Position numbers and translations under genes: made by a program. 64,000 nt of DNA from Cucumis sativus (taxonomy: Eukaryota > Streptophyta > Magnoliopsida > Cucurbitales > Cucurbitaceae), in assembly GCF_000004075.3 (NCBI RefSeq), contig NC_026655.2:26087489-26151488 (forward strand), given 5' to 3'. Positions 12,273 through 26,246 of the stretch are shown piece by piece. The notes beneath the pieces are model-generated. The model was not told where the DNA came from and ran no database searches. It was given only the letters and a program-made list of their open reading frames with translations. Each line of letters begins with the position of its first letter. Within the stretch, counting starts at the first letter, position 1.

Positions 12273-12282
12273 TTATATAAAA
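12273..12282 (+). promoter_or_regulatory. Possible TATA box of the RAD7-like gene
   Basis: 'ttatataaaa' lies about 245 bp upstream of the ATG at 12526. It would give a leader of about 220 bases. Position and match are plausible, but no second core element confirms it. Confidence 0.35.
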
Positions 12283-12525
12283 GTTTATTTAAAAAGAAAA
12301 AAGAAAGGTGAAAATATGACGTGGATGACGAGAGCGAGGCGTTTGGCGGGAAAGCGCAACTGTCCGAAAAGAAGCGTGAAGGAGAAGCTTCTAGTCTTCT
12401 TCCTAATGTAAATAAAACCTAACCAAGAAAACCACTTCTCCGTCGCTCTGATTTTCTCCGGCGCCGTTGCCACCTCCGATATTCCAATCATTATTTCTTC
12501 CTCCTCCGCCACACTATTCTTCTTT

Positions 12526-15500
12526 ATGACGGTTCTCAGGTCTCGAGAGGTTATCTCTCCGCCGCCCACTCCCAAATCCCTAAAATCCCCTTCCGAAACT
12601 CCCCATCATTCCTCTACGCCCTCTAAACATCAGGAAATTCAACCCCTTCACTCGCCTCCCCATACTTCTCCTGTTTCCACCGCGTTGTCCTCCGATGGCT
12701 TGTCCAGTCCCGGAGTTTCTCGGAGGCGGAGTTTCCGACTTGCTGCCAAAGGGCTTGGTCCTGAGCATTGCGATGTTGATCGCGTCCGTGATAATTTCTC
12801 TGGAACGTTGATGAAATCGGAGACGATTGATAATCGAGACTTGGGTCTGGCCTCGGATGGTAAGTTGGTGGTAAGTTCAATTTGTAATGAAATTGAGGGT
12901 TTTGGGGTTAATGAAGGAGCCGAGGGCTTGAATGAATTTACAGGGTCGAAGAGCGACGAGGTTAATGTAAATGGTAAGAGAAAGTTGAACCCCACTATGG
13001 ATTCGCCTCCTGGGGAATGGGAGGATGAAAGTTCTTGGAGGAAAGAGTGTCTCAGTTTACGTTGGGGGAAGAGAAAAACGGTGAAACAAGGGCCTCGTTT
13101 AAAGGACAGTGACAATGTTGCAACTGATCTGAATGGAATTGGAGGAGTTTTGATGAAAGAGCTAAATGAAGAGTGCTCAAGAATTGAAGAGAATGATTGT
13201 ACCGATAGTAGGAATAGATTCAGCCGAAAAGAAAAGGGCAAATGGATTGTTGATGACAGAAATTCAAATAGAAATGATACGGCTGTGTTACATTCTGAGC
13301 CAAACGATGAGTTAAGTGATAATCTAGTTGAGCATCAAAATTATCAGTTTGTTCGTGACAGACTGAAGGGAGTAGTAATTGAAGAAAATACAACAAATTT
13401 GTCTGGTGCAAGTTACTCTGATGGAGGGAATATGGATGCTAATGGCTACACAGCAATTGAAGGAAATGCTTCGGAACATAATGTTGAAGGGAGATTGATT
13501 GCAGAAGCTCTATTGTCTTTATCTACAGACTTTACAATGGATTCAAACTCGAGATATAAATATAATTCCATAGAAGGTGAGGCTTCCGGCCCCGCACATC
13601 TGGTAGATGATGGCCCTCAGAGCAATGATAGTCAAGAGATGGAGTCTAGTTCGGAAGAGGTAGGTCGTTTGGATTTGTACTTAAGAAGAAGAACGGCTAT
13701 TGGGTTTGCTCGTTATAATGAGGGCAATGACAGATTGCAGAATGTTGAGGCTGAAAGTGAAGACAATATAGAAGATTGGCCCGGGCCATTCTCTACTGCA
13801 ATGAAGATTGCTAGTGACCGAGCGAATGGTGTACGTGTACGAGTTAGAAAATCTTTAGAGGAGAATGACCCTGAACCAGTTGAATGGATCCCTAAAAGGA
13901 GAGCGTATTGTAGACGGTCCCAGTCTTTGCCTCCCTCGTTGGGAGATTTGTGCTTAAGGGTTCTTGCTGAAAATGCTGATGCAATTTCTTCATTGGATTT
14001 TGTTCCAGATACCTTCAGGCATAAGCTTAGTCGGCTACTCTGTGATTCTCGAAAAATGAACAGTCAGTTTTTTAATCTTCTTCTTTGTGGTTCCCCAACT
14101 GAAGTCTGTATAAGGGACTGCTCTTGGCTGAGTGAAGAGGAGTTCGTGCAATCTTTTCAAGGGTGTGACACTAGCAAATTAATGGTACATATAGTTTTCC
14201 GCATTAGATTAATTAATGACCCAACCTTAAAAATTCTAATGAAAGGACTATAAATTTTGCTGCCTTTTCCATTATTCTTCATGTGGGAATTAATCACGAG
14301 ACATAGAAAACTTGTTGTTTATACTGCTGCATTGGGGAAATTTCTGCTTCGTTGTATCTTAAATCTTGGAAGAGAAAGCCTCTCTTCACCACTCTTTAAT
14401 TTTTTTTCAAAAAAAAAAAAACTTGAATATTTAATTGTATATATGGTGTTCTTCTTCCTGCCAGTCCGTTTGACTTGGAAACTTGTGTTATGGAGGAATG
14501 GAATATGTTTTTTAATACTATCTCCGAATATGTTTTTTAATACTATCTCCGTTTCTTTGGCTGAATCATGCACGGCTTAAACTTGGAGCTTATTGCGTAG
14601 TTCTTGTTCTTGCATTCTATTCTATGTAAATGACATGTCCTGTTTCTTTGAACCAGATACTCCAGCTTTACCAGTGTGGACGTAGTATCTATGATATTGT
14701 CCTATTATCTACATTAGCTCGGTCATCAAATAGCTTACCTGCCCTCAGGTCATTGTCCCTAACAGGTGCATGTTGTCTTTCTGATGATGGTGTCGCTGCA
14801 CTTGTATGTTCGGCTCCTGCATTGCACTCTTTAAATCTGAGCCAGTGCTCCTTTCTCACCTTCTCAAGTATAGAGTCTATAGCCAATTCTTTGGGATCAA
14901 CTCTGAGGGAATTGTATCTGGATGATTGCCTAAAAATCGATCCAATGCTAATGGTTCCTGCAATGAATAAGCTTCAACATTTGGAAGTGCTATCATTAGC
15001 TGGAATGGAAGATGTTTGTGACAAGTTCATTCAAGAATTCCTGACAGCTGGGGGCCATAATCTGAAGCAACTCATTTTAACCAATTGTGTGTATGTTCCT
15101 TGGACATATATCTCTATGAATTATTGTTATAAATACCGTTATGCTACGTCATTTTGTTTTTCTCTTTGAACTCGGTTTTCTTCCTTGGGTGCAGGAAATT
15201 GACCAATAAATCCATAAAAGCCATATCAGAAACTTGCTCTGCTCTATGTGCTATAGACCTTGTGAATCTGTCGAAGATAACGGATTATGCTTTATGCTGT
15301 CTTGCAAGTGGTTGCCAGGCTCTTCAAAAGTTAAAGCTTTCCCGAAATCTATTCAGGTTCTAACTAGAGTTCTCTTAAGATACTTAGTTCTTCAATGCTT
15401 TCATTTCTTGTGAGTTCAGAAGAAGTCAACCTCACCATATTGATATATATTATTTTGGTGCTACAGTAATTGGTTAGATTAGAACAATCCTTCCACTGTT

Positions 15501-16615
15501 GCCCTTCTAGCAATTTATAATAGTTGTTATGTCAATTTATCTGTTTTTTCTGACACTTCCTATTTCTCATGAGACTAATACATTTAATATGCTTATGATC
15601 CTTGTTCTATAAGATGGCTATTGACGGGAAGTATTGTATATTTTAAAGGTTTTTTTCACTGTCGCATTTTCAAAGTGTTACAGAGAAGATTACAAATAAA
15701 TTGTATGTTACTTCCAATTAGTGAGTGATCATTTACGTAGTAACTTTCTAATGTTTGGTTCAGTTTGAGTTTATATGTATATAAAAAGCAAATTGTTTCA
15801 GTTTGAGTTTAGTTAAGACGAGTATCAGAAAGTAAACAATATCTAGAATAATTCCCATTCAAAAGTATTTCACTGGGCATGAGGTGTTAGAACTTATGGT
15901 TTGTTCTTGACAGTGATGAGGCTGTTGCTGCGTTTGTGGAGATATCAAGGGGGAATTTAAAAGAACTTTCACTGAACAGTGTCAAGAAGGTGCATATTTA
16001 CCTCCTTTTCTCTAATTTGCATTGTTATTTTTTCTAGAACGAACAGATAGACGAACAACTTGAGCGTGGAATGCCCCTCCCTTTGCTAGGTCATTCTTGA
16101 TCAATTTAGACTAGAACCAATGGTTTTAAGTTGAGTTAATGGAAGATGTTGGCTTTCCTTGTTGGTTTGTGCAGGTTAGCCGCTGCACAGCAATTTCGCT
16201 CGCCCGTTTCTCTAAGAATTTGGTTAGTCTCGACCTATCTTGGTGTCGAAAACTGAGTGACGAGGCACTAGGCTTGATTGTTGATAATTGCCCATCTCTA
16301 AGAGAGCTCAAACTCTTTGGATGTTCTCAGGTATGTTTCTTAGTTTGAACCCTCCACTTGTGCTAGATTTTACAACATTAAGAAAAAAGTGATTGGTTGT
16401 CCTTTTTTTCCCTCTTAGCACCGGGAACTTTCAAAGCTGCTATATAACATTTAAGACTTGACTTGGTTTAATAGGTAACCAATGTATTTCTCGATGGGCA
16501 CTCAAATCCAAATGTAGAGATCATTGGACTGAAGCTGTCTCCCATTTGGCAAGTTGAGCCTCACATCTCTTGGGAAGGTCCAAGTTATCATTCCTCTGTG
16601 CCATCCTCATTTTGA
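12526..16615 (+). CDS. RAD7-like leucine-rich-repeat protein
   Basis: Six exons: 12526-14184, 14657-15090, 15195-15356, 15914-15989, 16175-16330, 16475-16615. All junctions are GT-AG and in phase; the product is 875 aa. Residues 1-550 are mostly low-complexity, polar and acidic, with a Ser/Pro-rich start and basic patches (SRRRSFRLAAK), so probably disordered and nuclear. From about 450 the sequence becomes ordered (LGDLCLRVLAENADAISSLD), and from about 554 to 870 it is a run of cysteine-containing leucine-rich repeats (LRSLSLTGACCLSDDGV, LVSLDLSWCRKLSDEALG, LRELKLFGCSQVTNVFLDG). This matches RAD7/F-box-LRR proteins and, as I recall, Arabidopsis At2g06040. Yeast Rad7 acts with Rad16 in global-genome nucleotide excision repair and in an E3 ubiquitin ligase. 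The plant function is inferred only; no clear F-box is visible. Confidence 0.93.
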
Positions 16616-16884
16616 TGGATTGGTTTCAGCTCGAATCATTTTGGTGCTCTTCATATTAGAATCCAGTAGTGATCAGTGCAAGCTTTTTTTTCTGTTACTG
16701 AACGCTTGGCTATGAATTGTAAATGCTAGTTGCCCTTTTTTTTGTAGAAATATTTTGTATATAGGCATTACACAAGAATGTTAGAATTGACGTACTTTTT
16801 TACACAACAAATTTCATTGCGCTCATACTTTTTGTGAGTTTCAATTGTCAGTACAAAGATTTTTTTATAAAATGAATATCAACA

Positions 16885-18792
16885 TCAATGTTCATTGTTT
16901 AGCTTCTCTGTGTTAAGACATAGAAGGTAAGTTTGCTCTTCTACCAACTGTGAACTTGCTGTTTCAACCACCTGAAAATTGAAACATATGTGTGTGAGCT
17001 CCACGAAGTGAAGCAGAACAAAACGTAGATGGAGCTTTAAATCTGGGAACTAAGTGTTACCTCGAATCCTATCTTTTGGTACAATGCTTGGGCGGGTGTG
17101 TTGTTTCTACGTACATGGACGTATACCTGTTCAATACCTGCCATAAAAATATTATTAGAAACCATATTTGCAATCATTTGCTATAAGTTTCATATTTTTT
17201 TGAATTATACCTCTGGATTTTGCTGTTAAAACTGCAAACTTCAACATATTGCCAGCAATACCCTGACGACGTGCTGCTTTCAATACACATAGGTTTGAAA
17301 TGTATGCATATTTGTTTGGTATCTCTTTGTTGATGCTGCATACATGACTCTTCTCTCTTTCCTGCGTATCAAAATTGGTTCCTTCCCGCAGTTAGCCAAA
17401 GGGAAGAAGGGGGAAAGGTGAGAACTAAGTAGATAATAGTAACATAAATTCGGGTTCGACCCCTGGAAAAGTCTCGCCATGCATCAAATGCCTCAAGCAC
17501 AGATCAAGAGTTGCTACTACACTTTTAATCACTGTACGTTTTATATGCTTCTGCTCCTTCCTTACCTGAGAAAGTTGAGAACAGGACTTTAAAGCCAATT
17601 CCACCAGCATAATCATAAAAAGTTCACGGTTTCAAAAGGATATTTTCACACCGTAACGATGCATGTACATGTCTGTCCATATTGCCCACCACATCTCTTT
17701 TTTATAGCATTGAACTCCTGCAAACATTCAATGGATACATATATAGAACGTAAGGGTATGAATCAATTCATCTTCAACTCGCATTCTACCACCAAAGTAA
17801 AACAAATCTACCCATTCTTCCTACCTGTTCTGCAAATTTCCTTTTGAAGCTATCAACATATCTGTGTTAAAGCAAAGCTACAATCAGTTGTATCCATTAT
17901 CCAATCCATCATCAACTCTCTCACTTCTTTCCCTAGAATTCCCATTGTTCTATACATAACTATCTTATAAGCTGAAGCTGTGAACTTTCAAACAATACCT
18001 ACTTTCTTTTCTTTTCTCTTTAACGTTTCTTGAAATATTGAGTATTACAACCTTATCCTTTACAGCTATTGGTTTCTTCTGCTAACAGAGAAAAAAAAAA
18101 AGGAGTGGCTATGTTCTTGAGAAGATAAGGTTTCTTTACCGGTCATTTTGTCTATTTTCCCAATGACTTTCAGCTCGAAGCCATGCCGCTGTCTACAACA
18201 AACAAACATCGCCACTCATTCTTATGGTCCAAAGATAATTCTTTTGAGATACTGAGATTAAAGATTTCTTCCAATGTATAAAAGATCAAATCACTTACCC
18301 ACAATTCTTCGTCAATCACAGCCTCCCTTGCTACGAATTGACCAAACTCTAATTTTCTCAGGTGAATTAAATCTTCATCGTCCGGTGGCGGCCGGTCGAA
18401 CTGTAACCCGCTCCACGCCAATGGTTTCAACTTTGGCAGCAATAGTGGCGTTGAAATCTGAATAGAAACTTCTTCCTTCTTCATCGTTTGATGTGATTTA
18501 TAATCCATTGTCCTGCATCAAATTCAACAAATAATAAACAAATTTGTTAAAAACATTAAAAAATAGCGAATAAATAGAAACCTTATCCGATCAAATCAAC
18601 GACTATAGAAAGGTAAACAAGAAATCGATGCCGGAATCAAACCGAAGGAGGAGAAGAAAGAACAGAGTCAAAATGAACTTACATATTCCACGAAGCAAAG
18701 GCGGAGGTTCTATGAAATTTGAGGTGATTCCGGCACCTATCTTGAACAGATCCCAAGAATTCCGGACGATAAATTGAGATTGCCGCCGACAT
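16885..18792 (-). CDS. GNAT6: GNAT-family N-acetyltransferase, GNAT6-like, probably plastid
   Basis: Nine exons on the minus strand: 18792-18683, 18512-18299, 18192-18140, 17861-17825, 17717-17652, 17565-17461, 17361-17211, 17137-17061, 16971-16885. All are GT-AG and in phase, giving 299 aa. Residues 1-60 are Ser/Arg-rich and low in acidic residues, like a chloroplast transit peptide. The acetyltransferase fold follows: a strand pair around VVATLDLCLRHL (about 174-185), YAYISNLCVLKAAR, and the acetyl-CoA pyrophosphate loop R226-R-Q-G-I-A231 (R/Q-x-x-G-x-A/G). Then comes VYVHVRRNNTPAQALYQKIGFE, the usual GNAT C-terminal strand-helix. The order and wording match Arabidopsis At2g06025 (GNAT6), one of the plastid GNATs reported to acetylate protein N-termini and lysines. 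It converges with the RAD7-like gene, 270 bp between stop codons. Confidence 0.92.
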
Positions 18793-19099
18793 TGAAACTA
18801 ATAACAAATTCTTTACCCTCCGAACAGAACAAAAGAAGAAACCGGAAAGGGCAATAACAATCCCCCTTGTTCTTCACTAAAGAAAATCGTCAGAAAAACA
18901 AATTGAAGGTAAAAAGAAGCAAAACACATCGAAAATCAAGAAAGAAGGCGATCGGAGATTCCGAATCCGCCCTAACGCCGGCACTGGGCTGCGTTCGCGG
19001 TGGAAGACGAAGAAGAATCGGCTTCTTTGGCTTTTCCCTCAATTTTCTCTCTTTTTTCTATTTCGCGGAATTTCGTTTTCGAAAGTTACTATAAGAAAG

Positions 19100-21040
19100 G
19101 TTAAGCGATCCTCTCAGATTTCGCCACGTTTCATTTTGGCTGACGTGGCACAATTTGTTTTATTTGTATTTTATCCATAAAATAAAAAACAGAAAACTAA
19201 ATCATTTTACTCTACAAATATTTCCCTCTCTATTTTAATTTTAAATTATTTATTTTAATTTAATCACCGTGATTATATATATATTTACGTCAATTGAGCT
19301 AAATTTTTATCGAAATTTTAAGAGTTTTAATTTTTTAATTTGTAGTATTAATTTTTTACAAACATTTTTTTCAATATTAGTACGGAATTGACCTCATAAA
19401 ACTTAAAAGAAATAAATAGTGAAGTGTTAATATTACATAAATAATAATAGTAGTGTTAACTGGTTTAAAATAACAAAGTGTTTATTTTAATTTAAGAAAA
19501 TTTCGAAATAACAAAATAATAATTTTGTGATTTTTGAATTTAGAAATATTTCTCGTTTGAAATAATTTATTTCAATTTAAATACTTTTTATAGTTCTTAT
19601 ATTTTTTTTCATAAATACCATTTTTATCAATATTTCAACATACTTTAAATTTTGCTCCATAACACCACAACTAAATGTAAGTTTGAAGGAAAGAATTTTT
19701 CAACCTTAGGTTCAAAATTTGTTTACATGTTAATACTTTTTGAGTTTATAAATTTAGGAGATAAATATGGAAGAAAACTTTAAAGTAAAATCCTTATAGA
19801 TACCAATGTCACTTCGTTTCTTTTTATAGTTAAAAAAAAAAAGTGATTAGTTATTATATAATAAATATTAAAAAGACTAGATTGACCATCAAATTTATAC
19901 TTTTAACGTATCCTTTTTAAGTTGAAGTAACCAAAAAATCACTTTATTAAAAGCATCTATGAAGTGGAGAGTGAACTATCAAATTTCAATTATTTATGGA
20001 ATAATTAAGATTTAAAAAAAAAAAAAACCCTTCTACTTTTAATATTTATTTATGGAATAATTAAGGTTGAAATGAAATATATATATTTGATAGTAGTACA
20101 AAACTCTATTATTGTAGGATGAAATATAAAAGTACAAAAATCCAATTAATTTGCTTTGTGGATAAAACCAGCAGCGATTCTAGCTGTTTTTAGGCAGCAG
20201 CCATGTGGGTCGACCTTAATACTAATTTGAATTTATATATATATATAAGTATATAATGTATATTGTAATAAAAAAAATCTAAAAATGTCCACTCATGACC
20301 TAAAGTTTTGGTGACTCTCTCATAAACTTCAATTCAACTCTTAAACTTTCCTAAATTTATAAATTTAAATTTTCAGTAAAAGATTCTTCATGTATTTATT
20401 GTCTTATAATAATCGGGGTAAATTGATATTTATCTTTATAATAATTAACTACAAATTTAAAAAAAAAAAAAAACAAGTTTCACATTTTATAGTTCAATCT
20501 CTAGAATTTTCCAATTATGTTTATTTGGATCTAAGTTTATAATTTTGTGTTTAGTATATAAGATATGTCTATTTGGATCTAAGTTTATAATTTTGTGTTT
20601 AGTACATCTCTTATAGATCTTTGAGCTTTTTTTTATATATATATATATATATTAAATGATTGAAAATGTTTATAAGAAGTTTATAGCCATATTTTATTAT
20701 ATTGGTTTATTTAGTTGTATATATGACGTCCAAGCCAACCAACAATAATCATGTTATGTATGATGAATTCATTTACTTGTTTGGAACAAATGTGTAACAG
20801 AAGTATCCATCTTCCTCAAGATTCCTAACCTTGATTGATTTTCAAATTTACAACTAAAATGAAATAAAAGAAAACGTGAGTAATTGGAAGAGAAAAATTT
20901 GAGAGAGTGCTCCAAAATCAACTTGTGAAATTTGTCATCCTGAGAAAGTAAACTAGCAATTTTTTCATCTTTTAGAAGCTTTGAATTATACTAAAGCTGC
21001 TATACTTTTCACCTTCTCAACTTCACAATGGGGGTGTTGT
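19100..21040. other. AT-rich spacer between the GNAT6-like and ORG4-like genes
   Basis: The first 300 bases upstream of the GNAT6-like start are G/C-richer and probably promoter or 5' UTR. The remainder is strongly AT-rich, with homopolymer runs, a (TA)n microsatellite at about 20633-20651 and a 48-bp tandem duplication. I see no gene. Confidence 0.5.
20522..20604. repeat. Two-copy tandem duplication, 48-bp period
   Basis: A 35-bp segment at 20522-20556 is repeated exactly at 20570-20604; both hold 'tatttggatctaagtttata'. The copies sit in AT-rich spacer DNA. Confidence 0.9.
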
Positions 21041-23045
21041 TCAAGATTCATCACCGTGAGTGACAATAGCCTCTATTCTATCAAGTGAGGCTTCCAATCT
21101 TCCCGAGTTCATATTAAACAACGGTTCACCAGTGCCTAGAGCCCTGTCGAAAACAACATTAATATTACAGTAACCAGCTGAGAATTTCTATGACAATCTG
21201 AGCTCTAAGGTGATGATGATTTATAGCAATTACCCTGTAATTTCAGGAAGAACATAATCTGCCCTCCATCCGAAGCGGAAATCCAATCCTGGAAATGGGC
21301 TAATAGATGACTTGTTTCGTATGCGAGATACACCGTCTCCACCTAAACATGTGGTTAGCTTCCATTTCCAACCAGTGGCGTGCATCTGAAAATTATGTCC
21401 GATACCGACCTGCACTTGTATTTTGAGAAACAGAAAACAGAATTGGATGTCATCAACAGTACAGATTGAAAACCACACACTTTCTTCTTTTTTAGGTAAC
21501 ACAATGTAGTGTACGCAATCATATTAATCTCTGGCTCTGTTGCCTTATAACAAGTGGGTTAGAAACTTAGAAGTTTTGTACCTGAAGATTTAGAAACTTG
21601 GTAACAGGAATCTTTTTGGAAAGAAGACGAATGTCTTGACGGATTGGCTCGTAGATAAACTTCCAACGCTGGTTCGGATATAATGGCTTCAGAACAAGCT
21701 TGGCTTCGTATTCGTTACATGGAGCATTGTAGAACTGAACCAAATAATCAATGCCAATCCATTAAATCTAAGAGTACATAAATCAACACAAACCGTGCTA
21801 ACAAGAGTTTCAGAGAATGTAAAAAGCAGGAATGTATTACCCTCTTATAGTTATAACACAAACTAGGATTTCATAAACCTTTGATAATCATCAAGTTCCA
21901 ATGTTGCAAAATGGTCCATGAGACAATCACACAAATACTCACAATAACATTGAGAGCTTAACCACAGAAAAATAACAAAGACAAAACTACTGAACTCAAC
22001 TCATATTTATCATCAATACAAGCATAGTCTAGTGGATAAGCTATCGTTGGAATGTCTTGAAACCTAACTTGTATCCATATTTATGTTATTTACGATTTTG
22101 GCCAGGTTTAGAGGAGTAGGCTAACTCTACTAGCACATCTAAATCTTTATTATCTAATATTTCTATTTAATAAGAATCAGATCTCTCTCTCCGCTTACGG
22201 AAGTAGCTAACACATTTTTAGTAAACAAAAACAATTAGGCCACTATGTCAATTTCTCTACTATGTAGATTTTGTTTTTCTTTAATTGCCAATGTCACAGC
22301 AGATACCAACTGCCATCTTAAAATTCGATAGTTCAATACTCCACCCCACAATTATTGAACTCTAAGAGAAGAAAGAAACTAATGTTCATGACTCAAAATC
22401 GTCACTCAGCTCCAAAAGCCAACCAAACTGCAAAAATGACCTTCTTTAAAAAGCAACGAGATGTAGAAGCACGCAAGGAATACATGAGACCCTACAGATT
22501 CAACTTGGTATCAATTAGCACCAGTGAACTAACTATTCACTTTTCACTTTCATTTTTCTTTTTGCTTTACAAAGGAAACTGCAACTTCCTAAGTACATTC
22601 TAATTGTCTAAAATTAAACTATCTTGAACCCAGATGTTCAACAAAATTTCTCCAAACAACAAATTAACATGACTGATATGAATAATTGGCATTTCTATAC
22701 AACTTATACAGCTACTTCCATAAAACAAACTACAGCAAAGCCTTGAAAATGCAGCCCAAAGAAGCAAGAACTACCCACCAAACCCATAATTAGAAGTACA
22801 GATATAAATAATCTTCAAATCATCAGAATTCTGAAAGGTAGACCATAATTTGAAGGGGAATTTCAATTCAATTTTAATAAAATTCCTAGAACTATCCATA
22901 GCTGTAAACGTACCTCCAAATTGACACCAACTCGAAAGCCCTGCAACTCTTTACGAAACTTCAAGAACAATTCCGAGGGCATCAAATTGATACTACAGAG
23001 GTCTTCCCAAGAAGTGGGTTCGTCGCCACTTGACCCGGAATCCAT
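21041..23045 (-). CDS. ORG4: ORG4-like (OBP3-responsive gene 4) protein
   Basis: Four minus-strand exons: 23045-22914, 21734-21582, 21409-21234, 21143-21041. All are GT-AG and phases agree; 187 aa. The protein has no signal peptide and no membrane segment. It is well conserved in wording: SWEDLCSINLMPSELFLKFR (residues 12-31), RWKFIYEPIRQDIRLLSKK, GIGHNFQMHATGWKWKLTT, and FRFGWRADYVLPEITGALG near the end. This matches, from memory, Arabidopsis At2g06010 (ORG4), named because its transcript responds to the Dof factor OBP3. Its biochemical role is unknown. The alternating hydrophobic/charged strands look like a beta-rich fold, possibly membrane-associated, but that is inference. The frame is open upstream to a Met at 23072, but a 'tttgattttcag' acceptor-like site just 5' suggests a leader intron, so I chose 23045. 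Confidence 0.88.
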
Positions 23046-23339
23046 AGTTAAGTAATTATAGCTGAAAATCAAACAGAAATCAAGGAAACCGGAACCGTTT
23101 TCAGTGAAATTCAGCCACCAAAAACCCCTTTAAACCCGGCAAGAAAAAAAGAAGATATGATTTTGAGAAGAAAAGGGAATAGAGAGCCTTGAAAAGAAAC
23201 AAAAAATGGGCAATTCTTGGTTTATGCATACATGTATAGAACTAGAAGAAGAGCAGCGAGTTGGGAAATGCGAGTTTAAAGGGAGGGGCTGAATTTTGAG
23301 TTCTTGTTTAGATAGGAAGGATGACAAAGTTTTTGTTGA

Positions 23340-26246
23340 ACTTTTTTTTTAGAGAAATTAGCATAATAGATAAGAAAGGAATTTAATAGATTTTTCATTT
23401 TGTTGTTAACATTTTTTTTATATTTTTTAGTAGAAACTTTTTAAAAAATAGAAAAATTACTTATTAATCAAGTGCAAATATTTTGTTAATATTTTATTTT
23501 TTACAATTTCCCTTTTTATTAAACATATGGTTTTTGTAATTTTGAGAATTATAAATTTGGTTAGGACATTTTTTTAGTTCCTAATTCTATAGTTAGTTGT
23601 TTGTTGAATTTTAGTTGATTTAGTTACTTAAAGCTTTTTTTTATCATAATAGATTAAATAATCATGATAACTTTAAAGTTAAAATATGATTTTGGTGGTT
23701 GAATTTTAATTTATGTAGTTCTAAATTTTCAATTTTAGTAGTGAACTTTCCAACAAAAATTAAATTTAGTTAAAATTTTATTTTTTAATCATTTTTACTA
23801 TAATTTTTTAAATATATTTATAAATTGTGTGTAACTAAAAATTATTGTGATTATTTATTTAATTTCAATAAAAATCATTTAGATTAACTTTAACACTTAC
23901 TAAAAGTATGATAACTAAAATTGACATTGAAAAATACCATAACTAACACTCAACATTTGACAAGTACACAAACTAAAATTGAATAAATTTTAAAATACAA
24001 TTGACTAAAACGATATTTTAATTTATAAATTTTTATACACGAGTACTACACGAATTTTAGAGTGTGTTTGGGGTTGATTATAGAAGAGTTGAAATTGATT
24101 TTAAAAGAATCTTTATGTTTGGTAAAATAAATTTTGTATTAAATCTCTACTAATTAAAATTACTTTTACGACACCATTAGTTTTAAAAAATAATTGGATA
24201 GATTTAGTTATATTTCGTAAATATAGATTTAGTTATATTTTGTAAATATTTTTGTTTGTTATATTTTAAAATGTGTTTTAGATTTTTTTTCAAGGAATTC
24301 AATATTCATTTTTATCTTTCAAAATCATCCTTTTGCATATAACATAAACAACTATTGTTTTTAATTGATATCATATTGATTTTTTAAAAAGAAAATTATT
24401 TTTTTATGCTTAACAATTAATTAGGGAAAAGTATACGTTATTTTTATATCGAAAAATTTAATATTAAATTCTATTAATGTTTATTTACATCTATCCTTCG
24501 TAAAATATAAAATCTTATCATGTTTTGTAAATATAACTGTTTACATTAATTTTTTAAAAATAATTATTTAAACAATTATATTATTAAAAAGTTATAAACA
24601 TTGATAGTAGGTTTATTTAGTTATTGTAAATTATTTAAGAAGGTAATATTAATGGTAGGTTTATTTAATTACTATTTGTACAAAAAATATATATATATAT
24701 ATATAATATTTACATACCAACATCGTAGTCCATTTTTATTCTGAAATTTACCAAACATTAATTTTCTTTCTATAAGTATAGTTTGATTTTTTCTAAAAAG
24801 GCAATTGTCAGCAATTATTTTAAAGCTAATGTTTTTAGTTAGGAAGAACAAAAATCTAATTTGAATGTGCAAAATTAATCTTTAAACATACCATTAAAAT
24901 AAACTAGCTAATTGGCACAAGAATTGCCAAGTTTATTTTATGATTGTTTCCCTTCCTCATTTTTTTTTTTAATTCTTGTTTTTCTTGTACATTAACCTTT
25001 GCTTCCAGAAAACAAAAACAATTTCCGATCTTAAAATTTTATTAAGGTAAGTAACAAAAAATACACTCACACACATTAACAAAAACACTACATTCATTTT
25101 TGTGATATTCATTTTAAAAAATCATCTCTCTAACTAAATCACTTTTTCTTTTCTTCAAAAAAAAAAAAAGTAGACCAAAGATCTAGAGGACTTGAACCAC
25201 ACAAGAAAAGAATAAATAGAATTAGAAAGAAAAAAAATAGAAGAACTTGCTTTTTCTTTGAGCCTAAATTATTCATAAGCTATCTCATGACTTTGTGTCA
25301 CTCAAGTTAAAAATCGAAACTAAAAGTTTTACATTTAGCTTCAGCGATGAAAAACAAGATTTCAAAGAAATCCACCTATACGGTATTCAACAAAATACGA
25401 TTTATATATCTTAAAATTTTTATTTTAAGTGTCCAAACATAGAGATGTCCAATTTATGCAAAAATATTTTTTTATTAAGGATCGAAGAAGCAAGAGAAAA
25501 TAGTGTTCGTGAGCTAAATGAAAATAACATTCAACCTCCCTACCACCATCCCAACTAGCCTATATTTATTTATTTAGTCTAATTGTTTAATGTTATGTTA
25601 TTACTATTATTACATAAATACTATAGATTTTAATTATTTATTGCTAAAGATAATAATTGATATGTTTAAATTTATTATTTTAATTTAGACTATATCTGTG
25701 AGTAATTTGATTTATATTTATTAGTTTATTAGTTTAGTTTTATGCTAAAATTGGAGTAATTTATCTTTAAGTTCAAAATTTCATATGTTAAAACTAACTA
25801 AAATAAACCATTTAATTAAAAGATAGAAAATAAAAATAAAAAATCAAATCAAGTAATATACTTTCATCCTAATATATATTATAATTGCGTAGTCTCTCCA
25901 TATATTGTTATTAAATAAAGTAATTATATATACCTCCCAAAGAAAATATTACTAATATATACTACAATATATATAAGGTAAAATAACACAATTTAATTCC
26001 AAGAGAAAAATAAAATAAAATCAAGTAATATTTTTTTTTTATTAAATATATACGTATGTGTGGTTAATTATTAAATCAAATAAACAAATATATATATAAA
26101 AAAAGCTAATGATCAAAATACGTCAATATAAGGCAAGGGGTTATCATTGAAACAAACTCAACATGAGAATCTCATTCTTTTTGTAACTTTTTTCTTCAAA
26201 TATCAATTACTTTCCATATTTGAAAATCACAAATAATATTCAAACA
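23340..26246. other. Long AT-rich spacer, no gene seen
   Basis: Very AT-rich DNA with many T or A runs and a (TA)n microsatellite at about 24687-24706. The 24055-24250 part contains 'gattttaaaag' and 'gatttagttatatttcgtaaata' style words, the latter doubled about 30 bp apart, resembling decayed MITE sequence. No open frame carries recognisable protein features. Confidence 0.5.

Noticed and set aside
12648..13241. Long minus-strand open frame (197 codons) opposite the RAD7-like first exon
   Set aside because: It is a shadow of the plus-strand coding exon, which has consistent splicing and a recognised LRR C-terminus; the antisense translation has no domain.
18867..19094. Plus-strand open frame, basic and Ser/Arg-rich
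   Set aside because: It lies in the probable promoter of the minus-strand GNAT6-like gene and shows no family features.
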